Assembly (NCBI GenBank): GCA_026225475.1
Contig: JAMFSU010000027.1
Location: 1-40,352, forward strand
DNA length: 40,352 bases
Reading direction: 5' to 3'
Origin: Duganella sp.
GTDB taxonomy: Bacteria > Pseudomonadota > Gammaproteobacteria > Burkholderiales > Burkholderiaceae_D
Within the stretch, counting starts at the first letter, position 1, and every line of letters begins with the position of its first letter. Shown here one piece after another: positions 19,155 to 27,733 of this stretch. Made by a program: the position numbers and the translations under genes. Below the pieces are notes generated by a model. It was not told the origin of the DNA. It ran no database searches and saw only the letters and a program-made list of their open reading frames with translations.

Positions 19155-19952
19155 ATGTCTCGTATCCAATCTACTTTTGCCGCACTGGCGGCGACTAAAA
19201 AAACCGCGCTGATCACTTTCATCACGGCCGGCGACCCAGCACCCGAATTGACCGTGCCCTTGCTGCATGCACTGGTGGCCGGCGGTGTCGACATTCTTGA
19301 GCTGGGCGTGCCGTTTTCCGATCCGATGGCCGAGGGTCCGGTGATTCAGCGCGCTTGTGAACGGGCGCTCAAGTTTGGTATCAGCACGCGCGATGTGCTC
19401 GCGTACGTGCATGAATTTCGCAAGACCAACACCAGCACGCCAGTGGTATTGATGGGTTATGCCAATCCGATCGAGCGTTTCGGCGTCGACGCGTTCATTG
19501 CCGCCGCCAAGGAAGCCGGTGTTGATGGCACCATCGTGGTTGATTATCCGCCGGAAGAATGCGAAGAATTTGCGCAAAAGATGCAAGCCCAAGGACTGGA
19601 CCCGATCTTCCTGCTGGCGCCGACATCGACCGAAGAACGCATTGAGCAGGTGGCCAAGGTCAGCAGCGGCTTCAGCTATTATGTTTCGCTCAAGGGCGTC
19701 ACTGGTGCCGGCAATATCGACATCGAAGAAGTGGCGGCACGTATCGCTGCAATCCGCAAACATGTCAAATTACCAATTGGCGTCGGTTTTGGCATCCGTG
19801 ACGGTGCTACAGCCAAGGCTGTCAGCCAGGTTGCCGACGCCGTGGTGATCGGCAGTCGCATCATCCAGGAACTGGAAAATACACCGCAGGAACGCGCCGT
19901 GGAAGCGGTGCAGGCGTTTGTCAGCGGTATTCGCCAGGCACTCGATAGCTGA
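19155..19952 (+). CDS. trpA: Tryptophan synthase alpha chain
   Basis: The ATG at 19155 ([11 protein letters not shown]) gives 265 residues; a TTG nine bases upstream is in frame. TrpA cleaves indole-3-glycerol phosphate and channels indole to TrpB. The barrel motifs are present: FITAGDP, the catalytic Glu49 in [17 protein letters not shown] and GFGIRD. The residue equivalent to catalytic Asp60 of the E. coli enzyme is Glu here (SDPMAEGP, codon GAG at 19332-19334), a conservative but notable change. No Shine-Dalgarno is visible. Confidence 0.97.
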   Translation: MSRIQSTFAALAATKKTALITFITAGDPAPELTVPLLHALVAGGVDILELGVPFSDPMAEGPVIQRACERALKFGISTRDVLAYVHEFRKTNTSTPVVLMGYANPIERFGVDAFIAAAKEAGVDGTIVVDYPPEECEEFAQKMQAQGLDPIFLLAPTSTEERIEQVAKVSSGFSYYVSLKGVTGAGNIDIEEVAARIAAIRKHVKLPIGVGFGIRDGATAKAVSQVADAVVIGSRIIQELENTPQERAVEAVQAFVSGIRQALDS

Positions 19953-20042
19953 GTCATTCTGTGCCGCTGGCGATGAAATTTTCCGCCAGGAAATTGTCGA
20001 TAGGTAATCAAACTGTCATAAGCGCGTGCAAGCGTTCGGCTC

Positions 20043-20051
20043 TGGTACAAT
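20043..20051 (+). promoter_or_regulatory. Candidate extended -10 promoter for accD
   Basis: TGGTACAAT fits an extended -10 element 29 bases before the accD ATG. The -35 region is weak, as expected for an extended -10 type. It would let accD be expressed independently of the trp genes. Confidence 0.45.
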
Positions 20052-20080
20052 GCGCCACCGGAAATTAGAAAGAGGTTTCT

Positions 20081-20953
20081 ATGAGCTGGCTAGAGAAATT
20101 ACTCCCGCCTCAAATTCAACGTAGCGATTCCGCAAGCCGGAAGTCGGTACCAGAAGGTCTGTGGGTCAAGTGCCCGTCGTGCGAAGCAGTGCTGTATCGC
20201 ACCGATCTTGAATCCAATCTCCATGTTTGCCCGAAGTGCAGCCATCACATGCGTATCCGTGCGCGTGCGCGTCTGGATGCCTTGCTGGACGAAGGTGGTC
20301 GTTATGAAATCGGCCAGGAAGCATTGCCGGTGGATACGCTCAAATTCAAGGACAGCAAGAAGTACCCTGATCGTCTGAAAGACGCCATGGAAGCCACCGG
20401 TGAAACCGATGCCATGGTGGTCCTGGGCGGCGCCATCATGACTTTGCCGGTCGTGGTTGCCTGCTTCGAATTCGAATTCATGGGCGGTTCCATGGGGTCG
20501 GTGGTCGGCGAGCGTTTTGCCCGGGGAGCGCAAATGGCGCTGGAGCAAAAGGTTCCATTCATCTGCATCACTGCCACTGGCGGTGCACGTATGCAAGAAG
20601 GCTTGTTGTCATTGATGCAAATGGCCAAGACTACTTCCATGCTGACCAAACTGGCTGAAAAGAAACTGCCCTTCATCAGCGTGCTGACCGATCCCACCAT
20701 GGGTGGCGTGTCGGCTTCGTTTGCCTTCATGGGCGACGTTGTCATGGCCGAGCCAAAAGCACTGATCGGCTTTGCCGGTCCGCGCGTGATCGAAAACACC
20801 GTACGCGAAAAACTGCCGGAAGGCTTCCAACGTTCGGAATTCCTGGTCACCAAGGGCGCGATTGACATGATCGTTGATCGTCGCAAGATGCGCGAAGAAA
20901 TCGCCCGTTTGCTGGCGTTGCTGCAAAATCAGCCGGCTGAAACCGTTTCCTGA
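20081..20953 (+). CDS. accD: Acetyl-CoA carboxylase carboxyltransferase subunit beta
   Basis: A 290-residue carboxyltransferase beta subunit, which with AccA transfers the carboxyl group from biotin to acetyl-CoA to make malonyl-CoA. The N-terminal four-cysteine zinc ribbon is intact ([12 protein letters not shown] and HVCPKCSHH), followed by the crotonase-fold domain with [23 protein letters not shown] and [12 protein letters not shown]. Start supported by AGAGG. A strong terminator follows, separating it from folC even though the accD-folC order is conserved. Confidence 0.98.
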   Translation: MSWLEKLLPPQIQRSDSASRKSVPEGLWVKCPSCEAVLYRTDLESNLHVCPKCSHHMRIRARARLDALLDEGGRYEIGQEALPVDTLKFKDSKKYPDRLKDAMEATGETDAMVVLGGAIMTLPVVVACFEFEFMGGSMGSVVGERFARGAQMALEQKVPFICITATGGARMQEGLLSLMQMAKTTSMLTKLAEKKLPFISVLTDPTMGGVSASFAFMGDVVMAEPKALIGFAGPRVIENTVREKLPEGFQRSEFLVTKGAIDMIVDRRKMREEIARLLALLQNQPAETVS

Positions 20954-20988
20954 TTTTGCCGGCATGTTGTTGCCATGACAGCAGGCTG

Positions 20989-21030
20989 ACCCGAACTTGA
21001 GGAGCATCGCAAGTTCGGGTTTTTGCTTTT
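20989..21030 (+). terminator. Rho-independent terminator of accD
   Basis: ACCCGAACTTG (20989-20999) and CAAGTTCGGGT (21010-21020) form an 11-bp perfect stem with a ten-base loop, followed by TTTTGCTTTT. Confidence 0.92.
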
Positions 21031-21045
21031 AAGTCGTTTTTGATG

Positions 21046-21069
21046 CATTGACGGGACTCATCGTCAATG
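21046..21069 (+). promoter_or_regulatory. Perfect 8-bp inverted repeat upstream of folC
   Basis: CATTGACG (21046-21053) and CGTCAATG (21062-21069) can pair around an eight-base loop. The upstream alternative ATG for folC (21067) lies inside the right arm, so the fold would hide that start. It could be an operator or a leader hairpin. Confidence 0.4.
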
Positions 21070-21117
21070 GGTCGCTTTACTTTCAGGCCGGTGTTGCGGC
21101 CGATCCGGGTTCACCTC

Positions 21118-22428
21118 ATGCAAGCGCAAGCAAACACCCCGACCACCCTGGCCGAATGGCTGGCCGTTCTGGAAAACCGTCATAGCAAAACCATCGACAT
21201 GGGGCTGGAACGGGTCACTCAAGTTCAGCAAAAGCTCGATATCCGTTTTGACTGCCCGGTCATCACCGTGGCCGGTACCAATGGCAAAGGCTCGACCTGC
21301 TCAATGCTGGAATCGATACTGATGCGCGCCGGTTATCGCGTCGGTCTTTACATCAAACCGCATTTCCTGCATTTCAACGAACGCGCCCGGTTGGAAGGCA
21401 CGCCTGCTTCCGATGCCGCGCTGCTGGCCGCCTTTGCCGCAGTGGAAGCGCAGCGCGGCGAGATTTCGCTAAGCTATTTTGAATTCACCACGCTGGCCAT
21501 TATGAAGTTGCTGGCCGATGCCAAGCTCGATGTGGTGATCCTCGAAGTCGGTCTCGGTGGCCGTCTCGATGCGGTCAATGTGATCGATGCCGATGTCGCC
21601 ATCGTCACCAGCATCGACATTGATCACACCGAATACCTGGGGAACACGCGCGAAGCGATCGGTTTTGAAAAAGCCGGTATTTTTCGCGCCGGCAAAACTG
21701 CCATCTGTGGCGACCCGCTGCCGCCCAAGTCCTTGATTGCACATGCCGAAGCGATCGGCGCCGACCTGTGGCTGATGGGACGCGATTTCAATTACACCGG
21801 CGACAAGCAGCAATGGGCCTACGGCGGCCGCGGCCAGCGGCGCAATTCGCTGGCCTATCCTAGCCTGCGTGGCGCCAATCAATTGCTCAATGCCTCGGCT
21901 GCACTGGCTGCGCTGGAAGCTTTGCGTAACCGCTTGCCGGTCGGTGCCCAGGAAGTGCGCACCGGCCTGGCTACGGTCGAGTTGCCGGGACGTTTTCAGG
22001 TCATGCCGGGACAGCCGTTGGTGATCCTGGATGTGGCGCACAACCCGCATGCGGCTGCCACGCTGGCACAAAATCTCGACAACATGGGGTTTCATCCCTA
22101 TACCTATGCTGTGTTTGGTTCCATGCTTGACAAAGATATTGAGGGTGTGATTTCGCAACTCAAGGGCAAGATTGATCATTGGTGTGTGACCGATTTGCCA
22201 CTGCCGCGCGCGGCCAGCGCGCAACAACTGAAAGATAAATTGTTGGAAGCGGGCGTCGAGCCGGAATTCAAGCCGGATGCGGCTTGTACCATTGAAACCT
22301 TTGAATCTCCTGCGGCGGCCTATGCAAATGCGCAGAGCCGTGCTGGCGAGAATGATAGAATTGTGGTTTTCGGTTCCTTCCTTACCGTCGGCGGTGTTAT
22401 TGAAGCCCGCAAGCCAGAGTTGCATTGA
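21118..22428 (+). CDS. folC: Bifunctional folylpolyglutamate / dihydrofolate synthase
   Basis: The ATG at 21118 (MQAQANTPTTLAEWL) gives 436 residues, matching family N-termini; an in-frame ATG at 21067 would add a basic 17-residue lead. FolC adds glutamate to dihydropteroate and to folates using ATP. The P-loop GTNGKGST, the following KPHFLHFNERARLEG, EVGLGGRLDAVN and the C-terminal domain entry VILDVAHNPHAA are all present. Neither start has a convincing Shine-Dalgarno. It begins a likely folC-SPOR-cvpA-purF unit. Confidence 0.95.
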   Translation: MQAQANTPTTLAEWLAVLENRHSKTIDMGLERVTQVQQKLDIRFDCPVITVAGTNGKGSTCSMLESILMRAGYRVGLYIKPHFLHFNERARLEGTPASDAALLAAFAAVEAQRGEISLSYFEFTTLAIMKLLADAKLDVVILEVGLGGRLDAVNVIDADVAIVTSIDIDHTEYLGNTREAIGFEKAGIFRAGKTAICGDPLPPKSLIAHAEAIGADLWLMGRDFNYTGDKQQWAYGGRGQRRNSLAYPSLRGANQLLNASAALAALEALRNRLPVGAQEVRTGLATVELPGRFQVMPGQPLVILDVAHNPHAAATLAQNLDNMGFHPYTYAVFGSMLDKDIEGVISQLKGKIDHWCVTDLPLPRAASAQQLKDKLLEAGVEPEFKPDAACTIETFESPAAAYANAQSRAGENDRIVVFGSFLTVGGVIEARKPELH

Positions 22429-22516
22429 GTCATCGCTGTCTTATCTCTTGGTCGATGCACCGTGATGTTGCAGTGACTGTTTCGCCGTTTTTTCAGACTA
22501 CCTAACTTAAATCAGC

Positions 22517-23494
22517 ATGGGCTTGTTCTCGTTGTTTCGTAAAAACAAGCAGGAATCTGCTTCCGGTCAGGGCGAATTCCTTTCTCGTTCCGCCGGTGAA
22601 TCGGCGACCACGCGCAGCCGCAATAGTCGCAGTGACAATGCCCGCAAGTCGTCCAGAGCAGGCAAGGACGATGGCGTCGATCCGGTATTGCCAGAAAAGA
22701 AGCGTGCGCGCCGGCGTTTGATCGGCGCAATAGCGCTGGTGCTGGCGGTGGTGATCGTACTGCCGATGATTCTGGATTCCGAGCCACGTCCACTGGTTGA
22801 CGACATTGCTATTCAAATTCCATCCAAGGATGGCAAGGACAGCGCACCAAGTGCTGCAACGGCAGCGCCTGTTGCTGCCACCAAGGATGACAAGCTGGCC
22901 GCCGCCGCCAAGGAAGAGTTCGTCGATCCGGCTACGCTGGCGCCAAGCAATGATAAACCTGCGATTGCACCGGGCATGACTGCGATGCCGTCGGGCCCTT
23001 CCAATGTCGCGCCATCTGCGCCGGCACAGGTTGACAAGAGTGACGCGCCGAAGCCGGAGGTGAAAGAGTCTAAGCCAGAGCCGAAACCAGCTGCCAAGAC
23101 CAGCGAACACAAGGACGAGCACAAGAAAGAAGTCAGCAAGGAAGTCGCCAAGCCTAAGACCGCAGAAAAAAGCGACAAGGCAGACAAGAGCGGCGACAAT
23201 GCGCGCGCGCTGGCGATTCTGGAAGGCAAGTCGGCTAGTGCTGACAAAAAAGCTACCGCTGCAGGCGGCAAGTTCGTCATTCAGGTAGCGGCCTTGGCAA
23301 CCCAGGATAAGATTGACGAATTGCGTAGCAAACTGAGCAGCGCCGGCATCAAATCATTTACGCAAAAAGTGGCAACGCAGGCGGGGGAACGCACGCGGAT
23401 CCGGGTTGGGCCCTTCGCCAATCGTGATGAAGCGGACAAGATGCGTGTCAAAATCAACAAGCTGGGTCTCAATGCCACCATCGTACCCGCTTGA
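22517..23494 (+). CDS. SPOR domain protein (DedD/FtsN-like)
   Basis: A 325-residue bitopic protein. Residues about 1-60 are cytoplasmic and charged, and a single membrane span lies at about 70-92 (LIGAIALVLAVVIVLPMIL) preceded by RARRR. A long Ala/Pro/Lys-rich periplasmic linker follows, then a C-terminal SPOR domain from about residue 253 (GGKFVIQVAALAT to the end). SPOR domains bind septal, denuded peptidoglycan, so a cell-division role like DedD or FtsN is inferred; DedD is favoured by position between folC and cvpA, as in E. coli. The linker has biased composition but no exact repeats. Confidence 0.92.
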   Translation: MGLFSLFRKNKQESASGQGEFLSRSAGESATTRSRNSRSDNARKSSRAGKDDGVDPVLPEKKRARRRLIGAIALVLAVVIVLPMILDSEPRPLVDDIAIQIPSKDGKDSAPSAATAAPVAATKDDKLAAAAKEEFVDPATLAPSNDKPAIAPGMTAMPSGPSNVAPSAPAQVDKSDAPKPEVKESKPEPKPAAKTSEHKDEHKKEVSKEVAKPKTAEKSDKADKSGDNARALAILEGKSASADKKATAAGGKFVIQVAALATQDKIDELRSKLSSAGIKSFTQKVATQAGERTRIRVGPFANRDEADKMRVKINKLGLNATIVPA

Positions 23495-23542
23495 ATTTAA
23501 GTGTTCGGGGTCGCATATGGGACCTATAGCAGATAGTATATT

Positions 23543-24031
23543 GTGACGATATTCGATTATCTGGTGTTGTTTGTGCTGGTTTGTTCTGTGCTCATCAGCA
23601 TGTTGCGCGGTTTGGTCAAGGAAGTGTTGTCGCTAGCGAGCTGGATAATTGCATTCGTGGTTGCCAACGCCTATGGTGAAGCATTGGCGACGATGTTGCC
23701 CGATGCCATTCCGGGCGCGTCGACAAAATTGATTGTGGCTTATTTTGCCCTGTTCATTGGCACGCGCCTGTTGATGGCGCTGCTGAGCCGGGCAGTGCAA
23801 GAGCTGGTCAAGGCCTCTGGCCTGACGCTGGTCAATCGCAGCCTGGGTGCTGTTTTTGGGCTGGTGCGCGGTATCGTGATCGTGCTTGTGGTGGTGTTGT
23901 TGTGCGGAACGACGTCGATTCCGCAACAGCCATTCTGGCAGGAAGCCCTGTTGAGTCCGCAGGCAGTACGCGCCGCGGAGACTGTGAAACCCTATTTGCC
24001 AGATCAGTTCGCGCAGCACGTCCATTTTTAA
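23543..24031 (+). CDS. cvpA: CvpA family membrane protein
   Basis: A 162-residue protein with about four membrane segments and the family opening DYLVLFVLVCSVLISMLRGLVKEVLSL. CvpA was named for colicin V production in E. coli and is linked to purF there too; its biochemical role is unclear. The start is a GTG at 23543; I see no ATG nearby that preserves the family N-terminus. It lies 48 bases after the SPOR gene and 25 before purF, consistent with one transcript. Confidence 0.92.
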   Translation: MTIFDYLVLFVLVCSVLISMLRGLVKEVLSLASWIIAFVVANAYGEALATMLPDAIPGASTKLIVAYFALFIGTRLLMALLSRAVQELVKASGLTLVNRSLGAVFGLVRGIVIVLVVVLLCGTTSIPQQPFWQEALLSPQAVRAAETVKPYLPDQFAQHVHF

Positions 24032-24056
24032 TTTCGTTCTTGTTTAGGAGTCCACC

Positions 24057-25574
24057 ATGTGTGGCATTGTCGGCGTCGTCTCTCATAGTCCAGTCAATCA
24101 GTTGCTCTACGATGCGCTGCTGCTGTTGCAGCATCGCGGGCAAGATGCGGCCGGTATTGCAACCAATCATGCCAACGGCTTCTCGATGCACAAGGCCAAT
24201 GGTCTGGTGCGCGATGTGTTCCGCACGCGCAACATGCGTTCGTTGCCGGGCAATACCGGTCTGGGCCAGGTGCGCTATCCTACCGCCGGTTCATCGAGCG
24301 AGGAAGAAGCGCAGCCGTTCTACGTCAATGCGCCGTTCGGCATCATTCTGGTGCATAACGGCAACCTGACTAATACCGAACAGCTCAAGATCGAGATGTT
24401 CAAGAACGATCGCCGCCATCTCAATACCGATTCCGATACCGAAGTGCTGGTCAATGTGTTTGCGCATGAACTGCAGCAGGCAACGACCGGTTATTCGCTC
24501 GACCCGGCCGCTGTGTTCAAGGCCGTGGCCATGGTGCACAAGCGCGTGCGTGGTTCCTATGCCGTGGTGGCGCAGATCGCCGGTTACGGTTTGCTGGGTT
24601 TTCGCGATCCTTACGGTATTCGTCCGATGTGCCTCGGTTTCAATGAAACCGACAAGGGGTCCGAATACATGCTGGCCAGTGAGTCGGTGGCGCTGGAAGG
24701 CCTCGGTTTCCGTTTCCTACGCGATGTCATGCCGGGCGAAGCGATTTTCATCGACAACGATGGCAAGCTCTACAACCAGCAATGTGCCGACAATCCGTCG
24801 CTGAACCCTTGCGCATTTGAGTTCGTCTACCTGGCCCGTCCTGACTCGGTCATGGACGGCGCGTCGGTGTATGCGACCCGCCTGAAGATGGGTGAATACC
24901 TGGCAGAAAAAGTGCGTCGCGAAATCTCCAGCGGCGAGATCGACGTGGTCATGCCTATCCCTGATTCATCGCGTCCTGCAGCAATGGAGCTGGCGCTCAA
25001 GCTGAACCTCGATTACCGCGAAGGTTTCATCAAGAATCGCTATATTGGCCGGACCTTCATCATGCCTGGTCAGGGTCTGCGCAAGAAATCGGTACGCCAG
25101 AAGCTCAATGCGATCGGCTCCGAGTTCAAGGGCAAGACCGTGTTGCTGGTGGACGACTCGATCGTGCGCGGTACCACCAGCCGTGAAATCGTGCAAATGG
25201 CACGCGAAGCCGGCGCCAAGCGCGTCATTTTCGCCTCCGCTGCGCCACCGGTGAAATTCCCCAACGTGTACGGCATTGACATGCCGACCCGTGACGAGTT
25301 GATCGCCTATGGTCGTACCGACGAAGAAGTGTGCCGCGAAATCACCGCCGATGCGCTGGTTTATCAGGATGTGGAGGCACTAAATCGCTCGATTTCCGAT
25401 ATCAATCCATTGTTGAAGAACTTCGAAGCATCATGCTTCGACGGCAATTACATCACTGGCGACATTTCGCGCGACTATCTCGATCGCATCGAGTTTGCCC
25501 GCAAGAATCCGAAACCGGCACTGGAAGATATGGTGCGTTCCCAGCTCAATCTGAATCTGGCGCGGGTGGATTAA
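24057..25574 (+). CDS. purF: Amidophosphoribosyltransferase
   Basis: A 505-residue class-II glutamine amidotransferase catalysing the first committed step of purine synthesis. Met1 is followed by the nucleophile Cys2 in MCGIVGVV, so there is no propeptide. The glutaminase domain continues with LLLQHRGQDAAGI and HNGNLTN, and the PRPP-binding loop is VLLVDDSIVRGTTS near residue 360. Ribosome site TAGGAG is well placed. Terminates at a strong hairpin. Confidence 0.98.
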   Translation: MCGIVGVVSHSPVNQLLYDALLLLQHRGQDAAGIATNHANGFSMHKANGLVRDVFRTRNMRSLPGNTGLGQVRYPTAGSSSEEEAQPFYVNAPFGIILVHNGNLTNTEQLKIEMFKNDRRHLNTDSDTEVLVNVFAHELQQATTGYSLDPAAVFKAVAMVHKRVRGSYAVVAQIAGYGLLGFRDPYGIRPMCLGFNETDKGSEYMLASESVALEGLGFRFLRDVMPGEAIFIDNDGKLYNQQCADNPSLNPCAFEFVYLARPDSVMDGASVYATRLKMGEYLAEKVRREISSGEIDVVMPIPDSSRPAAMELALKLNLDYREGFIKNRYIGRTFIMPGQGLRKKSVRQKLNAIGSEFKGKTVLLVDDSIVRGTTSREIVQMAREAGAKRVIFASAAPPVKFPNVYGIDMPTRDELIAYGRTDEEVCREITADALVYQDVEALNRSISDINPLLKNFEASCFDGNYITGDISRDYLDRIEFARKNPKPALEDMVRSQLNLNLARVD

Positions 25575-25612
25575 GTCAGCAAGCTTGCCGCAAGCAAGCA
25601 CATAAGCAAGCA

Positions 25613-25651
25613 AACGCCGGACGCTATTACAGCGGATCCGGCGTTTTTTAT
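25613..25651 (+). terminator. Rho-independent terminator of purF
   Basis: AAACGCCGGA (25613-25622) pairs with TCCGGCGTTT (25638-25647), with an inner CGCT/AGCG stem, and a T-run at 25645-25650. Confidence 0.92.
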
Positions 25652-25726
25652 TGTGCTGCAGCAGTTATCGAACTGGCTTATCATCATTGTTCTCGTTTTT
25701 TCAGCGACACATTGCGACCTCTCACC

Positions 25727-26968
25727 ATGAACGATAAAAAGAACTACGGTTTCACCACTACCATTTTGCACAGCGACCGCCAAAAGCCGATTGAACATGG
25801 CTCGTTGCACAAGCCCATTCACACCTCGGTCGCCTACGGCTACAAGGATGCACGCCAACTGGCGGAAGTATTCCAGGGCAAGCAGGGCGGTTATCGTTAC
25901 GGCCGTCAGGGCAATCCGACTGTGTCGGCGCTGGAAGAGAAGATCACCAAGATGGAAGGCGGTTTGTCGACCATTTGTTTCGCCACCGGCATGGCGGCCA
26001 TCGGTGCAGTGGTGCAAGCGTTGTTGCGCGAAGGTGACCATGTGGTGTCGTCGGCCTTCCTGTTCGGTAACACCAATAGCATGTGGAATACAGTCAATGC
26101 CCAGGGCGCACGCGTGAGCATGGTCGATGCCACCGACGTGGCGCAGGTGGAGCAGGCGTTGACGCCGCAAACGCGTGTCGTGTTCGTCGAAACAATTGCC
26201 AATCCGCGCACTCAGATCGCTGACCTGAAAAAGATCGGTGCGCTGTGCCGCGCGCGCGGCATTCTGTACATCGTCGATAACACCATGACTTCGCCCTATC
26301 TGTTCCAGCCCAAGGCGGTTGATGCCGGGCTGGTGGTCAATTCGCTGACCAAATCGATCGGTGGCCACGGTATCGCACTGGGCGGTGCCTTGACTGATAC
26401 AGGCCTGTACGACTGGACGCGTTATCCGCACATTGCCGACAATTACAAGAAGAACCCGCAAGCGCAATGGGGCATGGCGCAGATTCGCGCCAAGGCCTTG
26501 CGTGATTTCGGCGCTTCGCTGGGGCCGGAAGCCGCGCACCACATTGCCGTCGGTGCCGAAACCATGGCATTGCGTCTGGATCGTGAATGTGTCAATGCGC
26601 TGGCCGTGGCGCAGATGCTGGAAGCCGATACGCGCGTAGCAGCAGTGCATTATCCAGGTTTGCCATCGCATCCGCAGCACGCGCTGGCGACGGAATTATT
26701 CCGTTCTTATGGCAGCTTGCTAAGTTTCGAACTCAAGGATGGCATTGATTGCTTCGATTACCTCAATCGCATGCAACTGGCGATACCCGCCAGCAACCTC
26801 GGCGATACGCGCACGCTGGTGATTCCGGTGGCGCATACGATTTTCTATGAAATGGGTGCCGAGCGCCGCGCCAGCATGGGAATTGCTGAATCGCTGATTC
26901 GCGTCTCGATCGGCCTGGAAGACACCGTTGATCTGGTCGAAGATTTTCGTCAGGCGCTCGATAGCTGA
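25727..26968 (+). CDS. metZ: O-succinylhomoserine sulfhydrylase
   Basis: The ATG at 25727 (MNDKKNYGFTTTILH) gives 413 residues; the open frame further upstream overlaps purF and is not coding. A Cys/Met-metabolism PLP enzyme that inserts sulfide into activated homoserine to give homocysteine. Visible: YRYGRQGNPTVSALEEKI, the cofactor region FVETIANPRTQIADL, DNTMTSPYLFQP and the PLP lysine in NSLTKSIGGHG. The purF-metZ neighbourhood favours MetZ over MetB or MetY, but substrate preference is inferred. A terminator-like hairpin follows. Confidence 0.93.
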   Translation: MNDKKNYGFTTTILHSDRQKPIEHGSLHKPIHTSVAYGYKDARQLAEVFQGKQGGYRYGRQGNPTVSALEEKITKMEGGLSTICFATGMAAIGAVVQALLREGDHVVSSAFLFGNTNSMWNTVNAQGARVSMVDATDVAQVEQALTPQTRVVFVETIANPRTQIADLKKIGALCRARGILYIVDNTMTSPYLFQPKAVDAGLVVNSLTKSIGGHGIALGGALTDTGLYDWTRYPHIADNYKKNPQAQWGMAQIRAKALRDFGASLGPEAAHHIAVGAETMALRLDRECVNALAVAQMLEADTRVAAVHYPGLPSHPQHALATELFRSYGSLLSFELKDGIDCFDYLNRMQLAIPASNLGDTRTLVIPVAHTIFYEMGAERRASMGIAESLIRVSIGLEDTVDLVEDFRQALDS

Positions 26969-26978
26969 GGTGCTGATT

Positions 26979-27007
26979 GCAGCGTCAGGTCGACTGCCTG
27001 ACGCTGC
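26979..27007. terminator. Hairpin between convergent metZ and LOG-family genes
   Basis: GCAGCGTCAGG (26979-26989) and CCTGACGCTGC (26997-27007) form an 11-bp perfect stem with a seven-base loop. No T-run on either strand, so termination strength is uncertain, but the position suits a bidirectional stop. Confidence 0.5.
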
Positions 27008-27016
27008 GAACGCTGT

Positions 27017-27613
27017 TTAGGGACGCAACGCCGATGGTGCGCTTTTATCGGCCCACTTATTGATATAGCTGGGCTTGAAGGTCTTGAAACGTTGCACCAG
27101 CTCGGCCGGATCGGCTTCATGCATCATCAGCAAAGCCTGTTCGGCGGTCAGAAAACGCTGCGACACCAAGTGGTCGATGAAGGCAATCAGGTTGTCGTAG
27201 AAGCCAGAAACATTGAGCAGGCCGATCGGCTTGTAATGAAACCCAAGCTGCGCCCAGGTCAGTACTTCAAACAATTCTTCCAGCGTGCCCATGCCGCCTG
27301 GCATGGCAATGAAACCATCGGACAGTTCTGCCATCATGGCCTTGCGCTCATGCATGTCCTTGACAATATGCAGGCGGGTCAGGCCGTGATGGCCCAGTTC
27401 CTTGTCGAGCAAAGCCTTGGGAATCACGCCGGTAGCTTCGCCGCCGAGCCGCATGACTTCGCTGGCGATAATGCCCATCAAACCGACGTTGCCGCCGCCA
27501 TACACCAGGGCGATATTGTCTTCGACCATTTGTTGCGCCAACGCGCGGGCGCCTGCGGCATAGACTTCAGATGCACCGACCGATGAGCCGCAATAGACAC
27601 AGATGGATTTCAT
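27017..27613 (-). CDS. LOG family protein (TIGR00730; cytokinin-riboside-phosphate phosphoribohydrolase type)
   Basis: The ATG at 27613 (MKSICVYCGSSVG) gives 198 residues and has an AGAGGAAA ribosome site; a longer open frame upstream is not needed. A Rossmann-fold protein with the diagnostic PGGMGTLEE (105-113) and GGGNVGLMG (39-47). Family members hydrolyse nucleoside 5'-monophosphates, releasing the base from ribose 5-phosphate; in bacteria the physiological substrate is often unknown. It is divergent from rssA, with a perfect palindrome between the two. Confidence 0.93.
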   Translation of the reverse strand: MKSICVYCGSSVGASEVYAAGARALAQQMVEDNIALVYGGGNVGLMGIIASEVMRLGGEATGVIPKALLDKELGHHGLTRLHIVKDMHERKAMMAELSDGFIAMPGGMGTLEELFEVLTWAQLGFHYKPIGLLNVSGFYDNLIAFIDHLVSQRFLTAEQALLMMHEADPAELVQRFKTFKPSYINKWADKSAPSALRP

Positions 27614-27649
27614 GCTGGTTTCCTCTTTCCTGCAAATTGATTGACACTG

Positions 27650-27665
27650 GCATGTTATAACATGC
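27650..27665. promoter_or_regulatory. Perfect 16-bp palindrome, putative operator
   Basis: GCATGTTATAACATGC lies in the divergent region between the LOG-family gene and rssA. On the minus strand its TATAAC could be a -10 box with TTGTTG 17 bases upstream, so a bound dimeric repressor would block transcription of the LOG-family gene. The regulator is unknown. Confidence 0.6.
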
Positions 27666-27733
27666 TCTGCGCGGTGCAACAAAGTTACCTAGACTGCCGT
27701 GCAAAAAGCCGTTCAACCAAGGCAAGGAACAGC

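Noticed and set aside
25331..25726. N-terminal extension of metZ into purF
   Set aside because: The open frame overlaps the purF coding region and its terminator and does not resemble the family; the ATG at 25727 gives the normal N-terminus.
25571..26680. A 369-codon open frame antisense to metZ
   Set aside because: It is a mirror of the metZ frame with no recognisable domain, and it runs through the purF terminator.
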